Of a stretch of DNA of 64,000 nt, positions 11,453 through 24,021 are shown piece by piece. Location of the stretch: the NCBI GenBank assembly GCA_002633025.1, contig NMRB01000667.1:241144-305143 (forward strand). The letters run 5' to 3'. Source of the DNA: Notospermus geniculatus. Taxonomy: Eukaryota; Nemertea; Pilidiophora; Heteronemertea; Lineidae. The notes beneath the pieces were generated by a model. It made no database searches, was not told where the DNA came from, and saw nothing but the letters and a program-made list of their open reading frames with translations. Each line of letters begins with the position of its first letter. Positions within the stretch are counted from its first letter, which is position 1. The position numbers were made by a program, and so were the translations under genes.

Positions 11453-13060
11453 TGGTGTTTAGAACGACACCAGTCGCAGAACTTAATACTTATCCCTCCC
11501 TCTTACAGTTTTGACTACATCATTTCTCTCACAGACTTCGGGCGTCTGTACGTGCATCGAGGCAGAAAAATGTTGTTGGCCTACTCTCCCCACCTTGTGA
11601 AATGAACTTAATTAAAGTGCCACTGTATGCCTGATGTATGCCTAAGTACCCCTCCCCTAGCGGCGGAATGGAGGACCTACGTGACAAGACTGGTGTCCTG
11701 TCCAATCCATACAAAGCCAGTGGTAACATCTAGGCTAGACTAGCATTCTGACAGGTCAGTACCAAAATCCGGCCAATCCAGCAAATTCCAAAATTTGTGC
11801 GGATTCTCAAAAGACCTCAGTACGTCGGAGTCGATAGTACTATAATACAAGCCCAACCAGCCGAAGAGAAGCGGCTATGAGGCTGAACATTTGCCTGACG
11901 GTCAAAATTTATCCCTTGGCGAATTCCTATGTCCGCCATCATGGCCATGTGCCAGTGATGCTTCCCTTACTCATTACTACAGAACTCCCTCATTACACAC
12001 AGCAACATTCACTTGAACACCCCGACCGATACGAAGAACATGCGTTCGGAAATCAGTGCCTTGATGAGTGATGATGAACAGTTCCTAGCCGTGGGTATGA
12101 CATGGCGGAGATGATAAGCGAATGCTGAGGAAATGGACTGATCGAAGATTTGCGAGGTGGTGATAAATTGCTAAACATCACAAAAACGAGTAACCTAGGT
12201 TATAGGTATGTGATACGTGCAGGGAAGTGGCAGAGATTGGGAACCTTAGAAACAGAATAGCTCCTGGTACAATGTATTACATGTAAGTAAACGGTGCACA
12301 TCCGTCTAGGACGTTTAAGCTGAATTATCATGATGTTTGTTAGACAAATGGGTTGATTTCAAATTCAAGGTCCATTGATCCCTTGTGTCTCCCTTATACT
12401 TGCTCAAAATCCCCTGCAGCTCGTTATTAGTGAGGTCATCAATTTTCACTGTTTTGTTGCCTACGGAGTATCTAGATTTTCACCATCATATCTGATACTA
12501 TCGTGACGGGAAGCTTTCCGTAGACAAAGCCTGATTCGAGTCACATACAAGACAATGTACATGACAATGCATGAGCATTTTCATGTACCTAGTTCCTCGG
12601 CTGCTCTGTATCAAAGGCCAATGCTTTTTCGAATGTATCTCGAATGTATCAAGCTACGTATCGAGCTGTAAGGGTTCATCTACTTCCTCAGGTGCAAAAA
12701 CGCAACAAGCAGACACTTCCTACTGACAATGCTTAAAATGTACTTTGCAGGAAAAAATCGTACTCGGGCATTGATACATACGAACATACATGAAAGACAA
12801 CAGTGTCATTTTTGTGGGCTTTGTGACAAGAGCTTAATCCGAGGAATATCTGATACGTAACGAAACAATGTTTCTGATGATACCATCGTTCTCGCAGCAC
12901 AAAAGAAATCGGTTTCGTGGCCGATATTAACGTGTCATATATGGCAAAAAAGGATCCTTACAGGCAATCTAGTACATGTACTTTGTGAGATATACGTTGT
13001 TGACGGCAAGACAACCAGCTGAAGGATGATGGCTGGCAAACTGAATATATCACTGAGAGT
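11453..13060. other. Intergenic, nothing recognised
   Basis: Unique sequence with scattered TACATG hexamers. Confidence 0.5.
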
Positions 13061-13340
13061 AGGAGCCGCGCACGGGTCTATGACAAGCGGTCATGAGGTC
13101 CTGGTTCGAATCCCACGGTCGGCGTACGACTCTGGGCAGGTCTCATTGCCGACTTTGCCTCGCTCCTCCCAGGTGTATGAACGGGTACCGGTCAGAATGA
13201 TATGCGTTGGGCGCTGAATGAGCAGCTCCCCTGAATTCTACTGGAAGGGTTCAGACCGGGGTTAAGGTGTGACGTCGGATGACATCGTTACTGTTGTTGA
13301 CATCAGACCATAAGCCCAGACTTTAACTTTTTAACTTTAA
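13061..13340 (+). mobile_element. tRNA-derived SINE, copy 1 (A box eroded)
   Basis: The B box GGTTCGAATCCCA lies at about 13,102. The body (CCCAGGTGTATGAACGGGTA, GCGCTGAATGAGCAGCTC, GGTTCAGACCGGGGTTA) and the AACTTTTTAACTTT tail match the SINE at 59,181-59,470. Confidence 0.85.
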
Positions 13341-13999
13341 CAGTGGTGGTGACATTCGAGTCGCCTTGTGGGCGTATCGTGATTGAACCATCCAGTGACG
13401 TTCCTCATCGATTCAATGGTGGCAACTGACGATGGCGAATACTCTACACTTTGAAAAAGATAGATCCATATTTCGTTATCGTTCTCATCCTTGAAGAGTA
13501 TCTAAACGTTCCTAATGTGTCGCCATCGGACATTGACACCAGCGCGATGGGTACTTACGAATCGACGGTCAGGCGAAGAGGTGGAAGATGAGGAGGCTGT
13601 TGACTTAAGACGTTACCAGTGAGCATTACTAATTTAGCGATGTTGCCGTCAAGTGCTTCGACAAGCGCCTACACTCATCCACTGGGCGCCTGAAAATCGT
13701 CGTTTACTGCAAAGCAATCTGTTGAGGCAATAGTCGTTCTCAATGGAATTTCGAAAGAACGAAACGCATCCATTTAACCGGGTGGCCTTGTTGGACTTTG
13801 GATCTTGGTAGCATATCCATGTACATGTACATGTACGTACACCTAGGTACAGATGACGTTGGTCTTCGTTAGGACTTTTTGCGCTAAATTATAGATGTGC
13901 GGTTGTCAGACGTGCCATCCTTAACAAACAATGAAAACTATCGGCGTTTCATTTTAAGCATATTTTAGACACAGTTCATTTCTAACGACTTTCAAATCA
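13341..13999. other. Intergenic; CATGTA hexamer array near 13,818
   Basis: Three consecutive CATGTA units at about 13,819-13,836. No gene recognised. Confidence 0.5.
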
Positions 14000-14271
14000 C
14001 AGGCACGGATCCAGGGTTGACAGAAAGGGGGGGCGGGGGTCGACAGAGTCGGCAGACAACGAAAGCAGGAAGCCGAAAGGGGGGTCTGGGGGCCCTCCCC
14101 CAGGAAAATTTGACAATTTAAGTGCTTTTAGATGCATTTTCCTGGCATCTGAGAACAAAATACTCGAATTTTTTATGTGATTGAATTTTTCTTCCAAAAA
14201 AAAATCATTGCTCTGCCAAAAATAGGGGGGGGGGCGTACGTCCCTTCCGCCCCCCTCTGGATCCGTGCCTG
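14000..14271. mobile_element. Short TIR element, CAGGCACGGATCCAG ends, 5-bp TSD AATCA
   Basis: CAGGCACGGATCCAGG at the left and CTGGATCCGTGCCTG at the right, flanked by AATCA (13,995-13,999 and 14,272-14,276). The 272-base element is G/C-run rich and non-coding. A relative in opposite orientation lies at 40,609-40,895. Confidence 0.88.
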
Positions 14272-16691
14272 AATCAGACACAACACAACGACCGTGACGG
14301 AGGTCAAGTCACCGCAATACAGTCTAAATCACCAGATTGCTCCACCTTGTCCAAGCTACCCATTCCACACACTGACTGCCGGGAGATAAAAATCGACGTG
14401 ACACCCACCAAAGTCTGACACTCTTTCAAACTGACACCTGTAGAGAGAAACGCGTCTCAAGAAGGGTGAAACTTTACGGATCATTTATTCAAGGAATAAC
14501 ACTGAACAGACAAGACGTTCTCCCAAAGGCACCATCTGATGAGATTTTTCCATTACCCGCCGTATAAATACAACATTAGGCGCGACTAGTCTAATTGATA
14601 TAGTCTCCTTAATGGGCCCTGGCATCCGGGCCATACGTTCATCAAACTCTTCCTACACAAGTCTGCGAGACCGTGATGATATGATTTATATATTTGTCGC
14701 ACATGTCTGATATGATCATAGAAGATGCCAGGAGCTGCCAAACCAGTGGCACACCTTCGAAACGTCGCAACTAAACTTAGTCATCGTTGGTCGCTGGTTC
14801 AAGCCCTTTCATTTGCAATCTTCTCCATCACCATCCTCGAAGATACTAGACAGTAATTTTGGAGTATAATCAGCACACTTGCCACCTGCATTTGTATTAG
14901 TGTTTCCATAGGGAACTTCGAACAAATACTGACCCTTTTAGTGTCGCCACAGTTAATGTCTCCAGGTCGGCGAGCCGCCAACTGTCTTCACCAGTTCAAC
15001 AGAAAAACAGCTAAAACTCACGTCTTTCTTACTTTATCTTATATATACATAGGCCTATAAGGAAATCATTTTTCACTTTCTTCAATTTTCTCTTACCGTC
15101 TTTACCACCACCATTTTTACTTGTACACATATCCCTACATGATATTTTATCCTCATTGTCCAAATGCTTTTTTCAGGTACCACGTGTATGCCGCCGCTGA
15201 CGGATGACTTGCGCTACATCAGGTAATAAATTATTATTATTACTCTCACCATAAAAAATGGTAAATGTCAAATAAAAAGTACTGTATGTAGCAAATACAT
15301 GTACAAAAAAGCATGAGTAACGCCCAAATGGGATCCGATCTTTTATGTTTTTGGTTTATACGCTGGCGGAAAAGATGGCTTTCTTTTCCCGTCAGCGTGT
15401 TTGGGTTGGTAGTAATATGAGCACTCCAACTCATTTCTGTCAGGAACAACAAGCATGTGTCGAAAGCCCTTCCTCCGGAGCAATTTTCGGTCTCGGGAAT
15501 TTTTTTTCGTGTCAGGAAAAGTATTGACTCTGGAGGAGTTGGGAGCAAATATGAATTGTTACCCATTATTATTCACACACAGCGACTTGTTGTGTCTAGA
15601 CGTACCGCAGAAATGTCCACACGATGCATCATATTGAATAATGAAAATTAGTTATTGTTAGGGTATCCTCATATTTCGTGATGGGTAAACCATTAGTCGC
15701 CATGTTGAGGCAGACTAACAGTGTAAAAAGAGAATTTCACAAAGAAAAAAAAATATTTGCAATCGATTTTTTATCCTATTACCAAGGTATTGTGACCTAA
15801 AAGCAATTTCCATTGCGCAGTAATGCAACACTTATTGGAATTTTCTCCGTTGCTAAGTTCAAAGGTTTGGCCCGTGTCGTTTTTCTGGTGGGATTGGGAA
15901 AATTGTTTCCTCGCGATCAGGTATCTGAGTAGGGATCTAAGGAACAAGTGGCTTGCCGCTGTTCCTGGAATTTTTGGAAGACTTGGGCTCAGAATCAGTA
16001 GTTTAACCACGGCAGTAGTTGGAGCAGTTGAGGCAGATTAGTGCCGAGCAGGAAAACTTTTCACGTACATAACTTAGCTGATAGCGTGCCCACGATAAAA
16101 GTTTCGATTGTTGTGTACTTTCTTCGCCGTGTTGTTGCTATTTGGAAAATCCTTTCCTCACAACACGGTGTTCCCTTCCGGGTCGTGCCTTTTTGTGGAG
16201 GAAGGGTGAAGGTCATTTACATATCAGTATCCATAGACAAATTGTTGAAGAAATCAAGATGGGTCCGATTCCTAATCCTATGAGGACAGGTTCTTNAAAA
16301 AAAACTTAGGTTAAGTTCACTTTTTTCATTTTCAGCTTTAGAATGACAAGTTAGACAAATCGGAGGAAATAAAAAACCAAATAAATTCTTTATAAATGCC
16401 TCTTTTCTGCTTCTTTCCGTCCTTGTTGCTGGGAAATAGTGTTGGTTTTATTTATTTTTAGCTGTCCTGACTGCTAATCCAAGATCGGCGAGAATAAAAA
16501 TGACTCCATTTATTCGTTTTTTTCTTAGAAGACCTCATTTGAACTTCGGAGGCAATAAAAGGAACTGATTTTCCCAATTTTATTTTTTTTTCGGAATGGC
16601 ATTTTGCCACGTCGGCGGGCCCGTAAACCAAAGAATAAAAAAAGTGTGGCCTATGTGATTTGGCACGAATCATCCGTAATCTTAAGGATAA
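14272..16691. other. Intergenic, no gene recognised; assembly N at 16,296
   Basis: Several short overlapping open frames between 15,246 and 15,651 have no splice or family support. A single N at 16,296 marks an assembly join. Confidence 0.5.
16296..16296. other. Assembly ambiguity (single N), one of five
   Basis: Single Ns at 16,296, 24,392, 33,361, 38,813 and 57,036. Those at 24,392 and 33,361 coincide with ends of duplicated sequence. Confidence 0.9.
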
Positions 16692-16927
16692 TACTCTAAA
16701 TTCCCACTTACCTGTCCCATTCCTGAACTAGGAAAAAATGACTAAATCCTGAGTTGAAGATAACGGGGTGGAGGGGGTATGGTCAGAAAGAGTATAATGT
16801 CCTGTCCACTTACTTGTCCCACTCCCGAGCCTGGCAAAGAATGACAGCGCTGCGATATCTTTAACTTAGGATTTTTGATCATTTTTTCCGAGTTCAGGAA
16901 TGGGACAGGTAAGTGAGAATTTAGAGT
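16692..16927. mobile_element. Fold-back element with ACTTACCTGTCCCATTCC arms
   Basis: The arms ACTCTAAATTCCCACTTACC and GGTAAGTGAGAATTTAGAGT bound the element. A third partial arm unit lies at about 16,807. Confidence 0.75.
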
Positions 16928-16947
16928 AAATTGCATTTTCCACAAAA

Positions 16948-17140
16948 TGAAGAAAAAAGACCGCGAAGAAAATGTTTTGTTGCACTTTGTCAGGTTTTGG
17001 CCATTTTTCTGTGTCCTGACTGTATTTTTCTCTGTATTTGACTTCGATGATAGCACACAAAGAAGAAGAAAAAGCCGCGAAGAAAACGTTTTTTTTGCAA
17101 TTTGGTCAGGTTTCGGCCATTTTTTCTGGGTATTGACTGG
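16948..17140 (+). repeat. Imperfect direct duplication, about 115-bp period
   Basis: GACCGCGAAGAAAATGTTTT..GTCAGGTTTTGGCCATTTTTCTG is repeated as GCCGCGAAGAAAACGTTTT..GTCAGGTTTCGGCCATTTTTTCTG. Confidence 0.7.
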
Positions 17141-18110
17141 TCTACCAACTACAAGTAAGTTACGATTGACTCCGAGTGCGCGTGGTAATCAACAAACTCG
17201 GAAACAAGTGTCCGCAATACAAAAGAGACATCCATTAGCCATCGCCTCATAACCATGTTTGATGGTTTGTCCCAATTAGATTAGCAAGATGAATAGGGAC
17301 ATTAATCTGTTGGATTTGCGGAACTCGGTTTCGATTATGTTGTTCCGGTCGTAAGAAATAGATTAGATATGCTGCTTCCAACAAAGATGAAAGATGGTCT
17401 GGGTATCAAAGAACTTGACGGTTTCTTTGTCTCCGTTGTGTCGGTTCCAAGAAGATCGTCTCAAACTTTCTTTCTTAGCTGACACCTTTAAATATAATGA
17501 ATGTTTTTGCTGTTCCAAATGGGTATGACATCACTCTATGGCTGGCAAAAATTTGGCGAAAAAATCTCAGCTCATTTTCAAACTACACTCAAAAATGTAT
17601 TTCTTAGAATTCAAAGTTCCCGCTCAGTTATAGTGACGTCACACCTAGAACCATTTCTATTGTCATCCATTGTAAAATGTACTAAAATCTATATCCTACA
17701 GAGCCTGTCAAGCGCACTTTCAGGCTCAAAGTGTTGATTAAGGAGGAAAAGTCCAAAGTAAATACCAACTGTCTCAGGATGGGTATTACATGTATTATTC
17801 AACAACTGTCGAGATTGACCAAGATATCGAAATCTCTAAATGTGGTATTTTCAGTTATTTCTGAATTTTCAATTAGTCGCGGCAGTCAAAAATCAGTGAC
17901 TCTAAGAATAATTTCGTGGCCCACGAAGTTCCCAATTTCAAAATTACAAATTTCGTACATGTATTTTAGCGGATTACTTCCCTAGGTAAGCCTAGATTTG
18001 CAGTTGACCGTGCGCCAAATGCTATTCGAAGGCAGCAAAGCCACAGCAGTTGTGCAAATAAGCTCTTAGTAGACAATAAATTCCCGATGTGGTAAAGTAA
18101 TAGATTCAAG
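17141..18110. other. Intergenic, nothing recognised
   Basis: Unique AT-rich sequence. Confidence 0.5.
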
Positions 18111-18275
18111 ATGGCGGCGTTAGTTATTGATTCTATACTGGCACGACCAATTCGCTTTAAAATGTATCCTAAAATACCACTGGTTGCCAAGAAAATAGGG
18201 TCAATATGCCATCGAGACCTCTTTGCTTCGGCACCTGTCCTTGTCCCTATAATGGACGTGGCGCTCCTTTTATTT
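18111..18275 (+). CDS. Possible first exon with MAALVIDSILARPIRF start, unrecognised
   Basis: AAGATGGCGGCG is a typical animal start context (and a YY1-like site). The frame runs 55 codons, MAALVIDSILARPIRFKMYP and on to PIMDVALLLFG, up to a donor (TTTG/GTAAGG) at 18,276. The unspliced frame would continue to 18,341. The peptide is basic with a hydrophobic end, but no family is recognised and no downstream exon was found. Confidence 0.25.
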
Positions 18276-18341
18276 GGTAAGGGTGTAGCTAATGGTGTTG
18301 TGGTGTTCCTTCAGTATCGATCGTTTAAAAGCCAACCATGA

Positions 18342-19048
18342 AACGACATGAACATGGCGGGCAGGTATCGAAAAATGGAATTGCTGATCGCCCTCTGTTA
18401 TTGAAATGTCAATAAATGACAAAAAGCTTTAAATCTATTTCCCGTCATCGGGAAAATGCGGCTGTTCTATTGACTTAGAGAGTCTTGAAACTGGCTTATG
18501 TTTGTTAAAAACGGATTCAACGATGGCACTTTTCCATGTCCGCAATTCTGCCCCTTGAGGTGACTTTTCAAATCGAGCTCAGCTATAGCAACCATGAGTG
18601 ATACAAAATCCAGTCTTTCCGTGCTGGGCACTTGAAAGAGTGCATTGTGGACGCACTGCACGTTTATTCAGCCTCATAACTATACGATACAATAATGAGT
18701 CCCGACGCCTCCTTTTTCTTTCGACACCATTGACCACTTGGATGTTCCCGACAGGGCCCAAAGGCAATTTGTCCGCCAGGGTCATTCGTGATGAGAAAGT
18801 GAAACCGATATCAGCGGTCAAACTTTGGGAATACTGGGGATGGTGAAGGAGTATTGAATGACAGACCAATCAACAACTTAGGAAACCTCAGGGGGGTTTC
18901 CCAAAAGTACATTAATTACACCAAGTAATAGCAAATTTACTCGAGTTGCTGTACATTAGTGGCGCATTTGCCTACCACAAAATACTGCACGTCGAGCAAA
19001 TTCCAGCATAAATTGCCGGCAGCAGGCCAACACTCAGAGACGTCACAC
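18342..19048. other. Intergenic, nothing recognised
   Basis: Short open frames on both strands without splice support. Confidence 0.5.
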
Positions 19049-19167
19049 AATATGTCGATAGTATATTTAAAATTGGACAGCTGAGAGTGGTATTAAACGT
19101 TATAAGGAATATGTCGATAGTATTTTTAAAATTGGACAGATGAGAGTGGTAAACGTTATAAGGAATA
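19049..19167 (+). repeat. 59-bp tandem duplication
   Basis: Two units starting ATATGTCGATAGTAT and ending CGTTATAAGGAAT, with small indels. Confidence 0.85.
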
Positions 19168-19690
19168 ACGCTGCAGATGTTCGTAGGGAATCGACCAAAG
19201 TTTCTTGGTTGGATACCTAGAACATTCCCATTGCTTGACCATCAGTAACGTAGCCCAAGCCAAACCTACTGAGAGAGATTTCCATTGTAAACCGATAAAT
19301 CAGCCCGGACATGAATCGGAGTCTGGATAGATAAGAATCAGACGCCAGGGAGATTTGGGGGATTACGGATTTCTTCGCCTACATAACTTCGCCTACCTGT
19401 AAATGGCGGTCAAGGTCATGCCATGACGTCAAGGGGTTAAGACGTTCACTCCATTCGTCGGTAAGCTGAACTTTGTTTCAAAGTGACTTAAAAGAATGTC
19501 AGGTTCCATAATATCAAAATTGATGACCTATGCTGTGAGTTGGCATTCACATTGTAGCTTACCGCCGATATTCCAAGGTATGCTTATCCAATTCCCTCAG
19601 ATGAGTTAAGTGAAAAACCTTGTCAGTTTGAACAAACAATACCCACATTTACATATGAACAAGAATGATGTGACTTGACTCGTCCTGCAT
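19168..19690. other. Intergenic, nothing recognised
   Basis: Unique sequence. Confidence 0.45.
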
Positions 19691-20218
19691 TCAAGGCCAT
19701 TGGGGACTAATTCTAAAGCGACGTACAGAACAAACTCGCTTGTTTAATCTGGACGATATCTGGATACTCTGGATATCTGGATACTTCGCACAACTACATC
19801 CCAACATAACCTCGCGTATAGGGAAGCTAGCGCTAAGAGCCCCAATAATATAACCCCAGAATGTCGGAAACCATGCGAAGCAAAATGGGGGACCGCCATG
19901 ACGCAAGGGGGCGCTGTGACACAAGTAGATCCAACCGGAAGACGTCATGATGTCATTTTCATTTGTAGACAATGCTTTTCGCCACAATGAGCTTCTGAAC
20001 GGAGCATGATATGAAATCTCTCCTTGAAAGTCAGTATTTGTATTCGAAGGGAAGTGATGCACTCCAACCCAGACGGAAATCCTCTTGTGAAAACAGCAAT
20101 GGAACTCCGCACTTGAATATCCCCTAGCTATACCAATTAGTGTGACGTTCGAAACTCCAACGACGGCCCACGAATTGCCTTCGGGGTCCTCAATGTGGGT
20201 TATTAAAATCACGGTAAA
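19691..20218 (-). CDS. Unrecognised open stretch, possibly part of a single exon
   Basis: One of the longest repeat-free frames in the window: about 175 codons on the - strand, after an acceptor-like CTACCTCATTAG. It contains EDPEGNSWAVVGVSNVTLIG, EFHCCFHKR and FRSSLWR segments and has average residue composition at first, becoming less protein-like toward the end. I cannot assign a family. It may be a diverged exon or simply chance. Confidence 0.2.
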   Translation of the reverse strand, partial: FTVILITHIEDPEGNSWAVVGVSNVTLIGIARGYSSAEFHCCFHKRISVWVGVHHFPSNTNTDFQGEISYHAPFRSSLWRKALSTNENDIMTSSGWIYLCHSAPLRHGGPPFCFAWFPTFWGYIIGALSASFPIREVMLGCSCAKYPDIQSIQISSRLNKRVCSVRRFRISPQWP

Positions 20219-20586
20219 CTAATGAGGTAGGCGGAGGTTCTCTTAATTCTATCTATCCTTACCTACGTACCGTACACGCAGTCATGGCGACAATGTGTTC
20301 GAGTGCCGCAACACTCTTCCGACCAAGATATTTTTTAACCTTGCATGCCGATGACTACGTAACATGATCCACATTCTGCTGGAAGAAACATTCGCGTCAA
20401 CTGGTAGCTGGATTCTCTACTTTCTAATAATCTTGGGCGCTGTTGTTCGACAGAACACCGAACGTAATCGTTGCTTCAACTTTTAGTACTGACTTTTCTG
20501 ATGTGAGCTGCTTTATACGGGCGGAAAGTGGGGTACATGTAACTGATTTTTTGTATAGCCTGCTAAGAGTAATTAAAATAATATTA

Positions 20587-20727
20587 GGGAGTTTAAGAAA
20601 TCAAACGATAAACGTTAACTTTACGACAACGTTATTTTTCGTACTGCGAATTCACCAGATTATATACATGTATTGCATTTTCGGTACAAAAAATAACGTT
20701 GTCTTATAAGTTAACGTTTATCGTTTG
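20587..20727. mobile_element. Short inverted-repeat MITE in copy A
   Basis: AAACGATAAACGTTAAC and GTTAACGTTTATCGTTT face each other with ACAACGTTATTTTT arms inside. The matching element in copy B is 24,754-24,884. Confidence 0.8.
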
Positions 20728-21991
20728 GAGCCGAACGCAAAACACTGCATTTCTGCAGATCCTGTGTAGCCCAACCCTAGATAATTATAAACATTGGCCG
20801 ATGGGTGAGCGACACCAAGTCGCCTAGTACCGATGGTCATGAATTTACGTCCAGGGCCTACATGTAGCTGTCGATTACATGTACGTCAATCGCTATCAAT
20901 CAACTTACCAGCAAGGAGAGCCAATCAGGCGAAGTGGACTCTCAATGCATACTGTACTGAGGTACTCATGCCCCGACATAATGAAGAAGTGTTATCGAGA
21001 GTACGTTCACGCAGTACACTCTAAACCTATGTAGGATCGCTCCAAGTTCTCGTAATCTCGGATAAGACTTTCCAATTTAATCAGCTGACAAGCTTAACAC
21101 TGATTGACATGATTGATACCGAGTCGGAGGTGACACTTCTGTGACTCTTGAGACGGTATCGGCCAGCAGCGTCAGATATGTACATGTACATGTATGGAGA
21201 GACATGAGAGAGACACACTGAATGGCCCCGGAAGGCCAAGGATCGTTGGACGTCCGTTAAGGTGTGCACATGGCAACATTTTCAATCTCAACATTTTGTG
21301 TATTCAGGCATGTCAGGGGGAAAAGAGCTTCCCAATGTACTGTTCCAATGTTGATGTTGTTGTTGTTGTTGGCCTGCTGAGCAAACGGTCTCGAATGACT
21401 TTTTGCTCAGCAGATAGCTCCAGTGGGCGGCAGGTTTAAAGGGGCAAAAGATCGTGCTGCTCAGGGCTGTTTTTCATGCCGGTGTGCAAACTGCTTCCAA
21501 CATTTTGAACAACATTCCGAGTAAAAATATATTGTTGTGGATGTTGTCTTTGCTCAGCGGAAGTAATGTTGCTATAATTTGTTGGTCACTGTACACATGA
21601 GGTCAAAAGATTATTCAGCATCAGAAGATACGAGTAGAAATGAATGATGTCATGATGGGTTATTGCTTCGATAAGAAAATATGCCAGACTTTACAGAACC
21701 TGGGCATATGGTTAAACGATAGACTCCAATATTTACCTACGTATAGTGTGATAAATTGGTACTTCGCAAAATTGCAATGTGATAGCAGCTTCCGCGATAA
21801 GTAAACTCATATCGCCAGTAACATATATACATGTACCACGGCTTATAAGGGCAATAAAGGGGAATTCTTGGAGATTGGCAAAGGAAGAGCAATATTCCAT
21901 TGCGGTCGTTTTACAGGATGAGGACAACACACCTTTCCTGTCAGTGTTATTGCATTGTATTGTATTACCATTATTGACCCTTGTAAGTATG

Positions 21992-22679
21992 GCTGAAGGG
22001 GTTATTGTCGTCCTGGGTACACATAAAGTGTACCCAGGTTCGATGTCGTCAAGTGAAACTGTACCCTGGGTCCACTTTCGTGTTACAAACTGTACCCAGG
22101 TTCTGATTTGGAGACCTAGGGACGAGCTCATTCTCAAGATTTCGTGGGATACGTGAATTAGCGTATGTTGGTTCCAGGATCCTGTTGCTATGACCTTGGA
22201 GGAATTACTAGTATACTGACAGGAGGAACAGCGAGCTAATTGCCCCTCTATAATCCCTTTTTCACACCTCCCCAAACAATCGAACACACAGGCCCGCAGT
22301 GTTTGCCCAGCAAGTTATGACAAACCCATCATGGCCACGCACAACGGCACATGCACATGTAGGCCTGCATGGAAATGACACGTTTTCTTGTCTAGCTGGC
22401 GAGTTGATTAACTTTCTCTGTAACCATCCGAGGTTGAAAACTGTCCAGCTATAGTCAAAAATAAAATTCTTCCAACTTCTCTTCTTTAACTTTTTGCACG
22501 GCCAACTTGCAGGCACAATATCAAGTGACTTCACCGAGAACAACCTCGCCCCGAGGTCTCTAAATCAGAACCTGGGTACAGTTTGTAACAAGAAAGTGGA
22601 CCCAGGGTACAGTTTCACTTGACGACATCGAACCTGGGTACACTTTATGTGTACCCAGGACGACAATAACCCCTTCAGC
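21992..22679. mobile_element. Mutator-like (MULE-type) non-autonomous insertion, 126-bp TIRs, 9-bp TSD
   Basis: The ends GCTGAAGGGGTTATTGTCGT and their reverse complement extend about 126 bases (21,992-22,117 and 22,554-22,679) with about two to four mismatches. GTAAGTATG flanks both sides (21,983-21,991 and 22,680-22,688). Copy B has a single GTAAGTATG at the same place, which is the empty site. Long TIRs with a 9-bp duplication are characteristic of Mutator elements. The interior (about 436 bases) has no transposase. The TIR itself contains smaller palindromes such as CTGGGTACAC..GTGTACCCAG. Confidence 0.92.
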
Positions 22680-22854
22680 GTAAGTATGGGAGAGCCATCT
22701 CAAGCTACTCTTGTTCCTCACTTGGATGGGGTCTTTTACTCGCCCTTGCAAATGTTCAAGGTACAAGGCACCACGCCTTACCACGAGTGTTGCTTCCCCA
22801 ACCTTATGCTTATCACCAATCGTTCAAGAAGTTCAGCTCCTTAGCAGAGAGGAA

Positions 22855-22929
22855 GGGCCGTAGGGTATTCAAAAGGGTGATGCCATCGCGCGATTAAAAC
22901 TAACTCTTCACCCTTTTTGAATACGGCCC
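22855..22929. mobile_element. Hairpin MITE (GGGCCGTA family) inserted only in copy A
   Basis: GGGCCGTAGGGTATTCAAAA pairs with TTTTTGAATACGGCCC. GAAG borders both sides. Copy B reads straight through at the same position (GATGAAAAGTTTGGG). Confidence 0.85.
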
Positions 22930-23993
22930 GAAGTTTGGGTGACCTCTTGCAGGGATATACGAGTACATGCAATTCAATTTAATTTTAATTATTTGATGAC
23001 TTTACCCATAGGTGATGCACTTGCGATTAATCTGACAGTAAGGAACTGACAAGGTCATAGAACGAGGATTTGGGGATTTCTAAGTGATCTCGTTGTCGAG
23101 AGGAAAATTAACGACCTCTTGTTAATGAAAGCACAAAATGGTGTTTTTCGAATTCCTGCCGCATTGTTGGTATACGCCTGAGAAATAAGGGTCACTGTAT
23201 GTCAGCCTCGCTGATGAATCTGGGGATTAAAGATGCGCCTGACTGCTTCCCGTTGCCGCGGCGGATTTACAGCAGTGACGCCTTTCACATTTGTTAAAGT
23301 CTCATTGGTAAAAAATGAACGTGTATCTGGTTGATTTCCCAAGGGACGTTTGCAATCATTGCCAAGCCGATTTCCGCCGCAAAAAGCAGACGTCTGTTTA
23401 GATTTTTAGGTTATTAAAAAGCGGCCATGGACTACATGTAGCGTGTGGCTCACTGACCTGTTGGTTAAGAGTTCAAGAGGGGCTTTGTGCCGAGAAGAGG
23501 ACGGGCTAAAAAGTTTTGATGCGGGTTCCCTGGGCAGTCTTCTTCCTGTTGCATGTACGATAAAATCACGTTTAGGAGGTCGTGTTGATAGGTATGTACA
23601 TGTAGGTGCTAAAATTAATCTGTAGGCCCTTTTTATCATTGACAGTTCGCCTTGGACCCTGTCAAAAAGGGGATTAACAGGCTAAGCCAATCAGATAAAA
23701 AAAGACCTATTTCGGAACATGAGTGATACCAATAATATTTTTTGATATACATGTACCATCATCAGCTCTTAAACGTGACTACACAGTAGATCTATATGTC
23801 TTCGTCTCTGTCTGTGGACTCGACACACATGTACGTTCGCCAAGATCACAAGAACCTGTTGATAATGCCGAACGGGAGCGGTTGTTTGTAAACATAGACT
23901 ATCCATGCCATTTTGTCATCAGCGTACATGCAATATCGTTGACGACTTTCGAAGCATCGAGTTTTCCTTATTTACATCATGTAGCCCGTTTAC

Positions 23994-24021
23994 CTGTAGC
24001 AATGAGTAGGTAAATTTTCAT
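23994..24021 (-). CDS. Candidate mini first exon in duplication copy A
   Basis: Duplicate of the 28-base candidate exon at 27,349-27,376, with identical codons, start context and donor. Preservation in both copies is weak evidence, because the flanks are conserved to a similar degree. Confidence 0.2.

Noticed and set aside
21733-22287. 184-codon - strand frame and its copy-B relative (25,623-26,033)
   Set aside because: It spans the edge of the Mutator-like insertion in copy A, and part of it is a dispersed repeat also found at 6,045-6,230.
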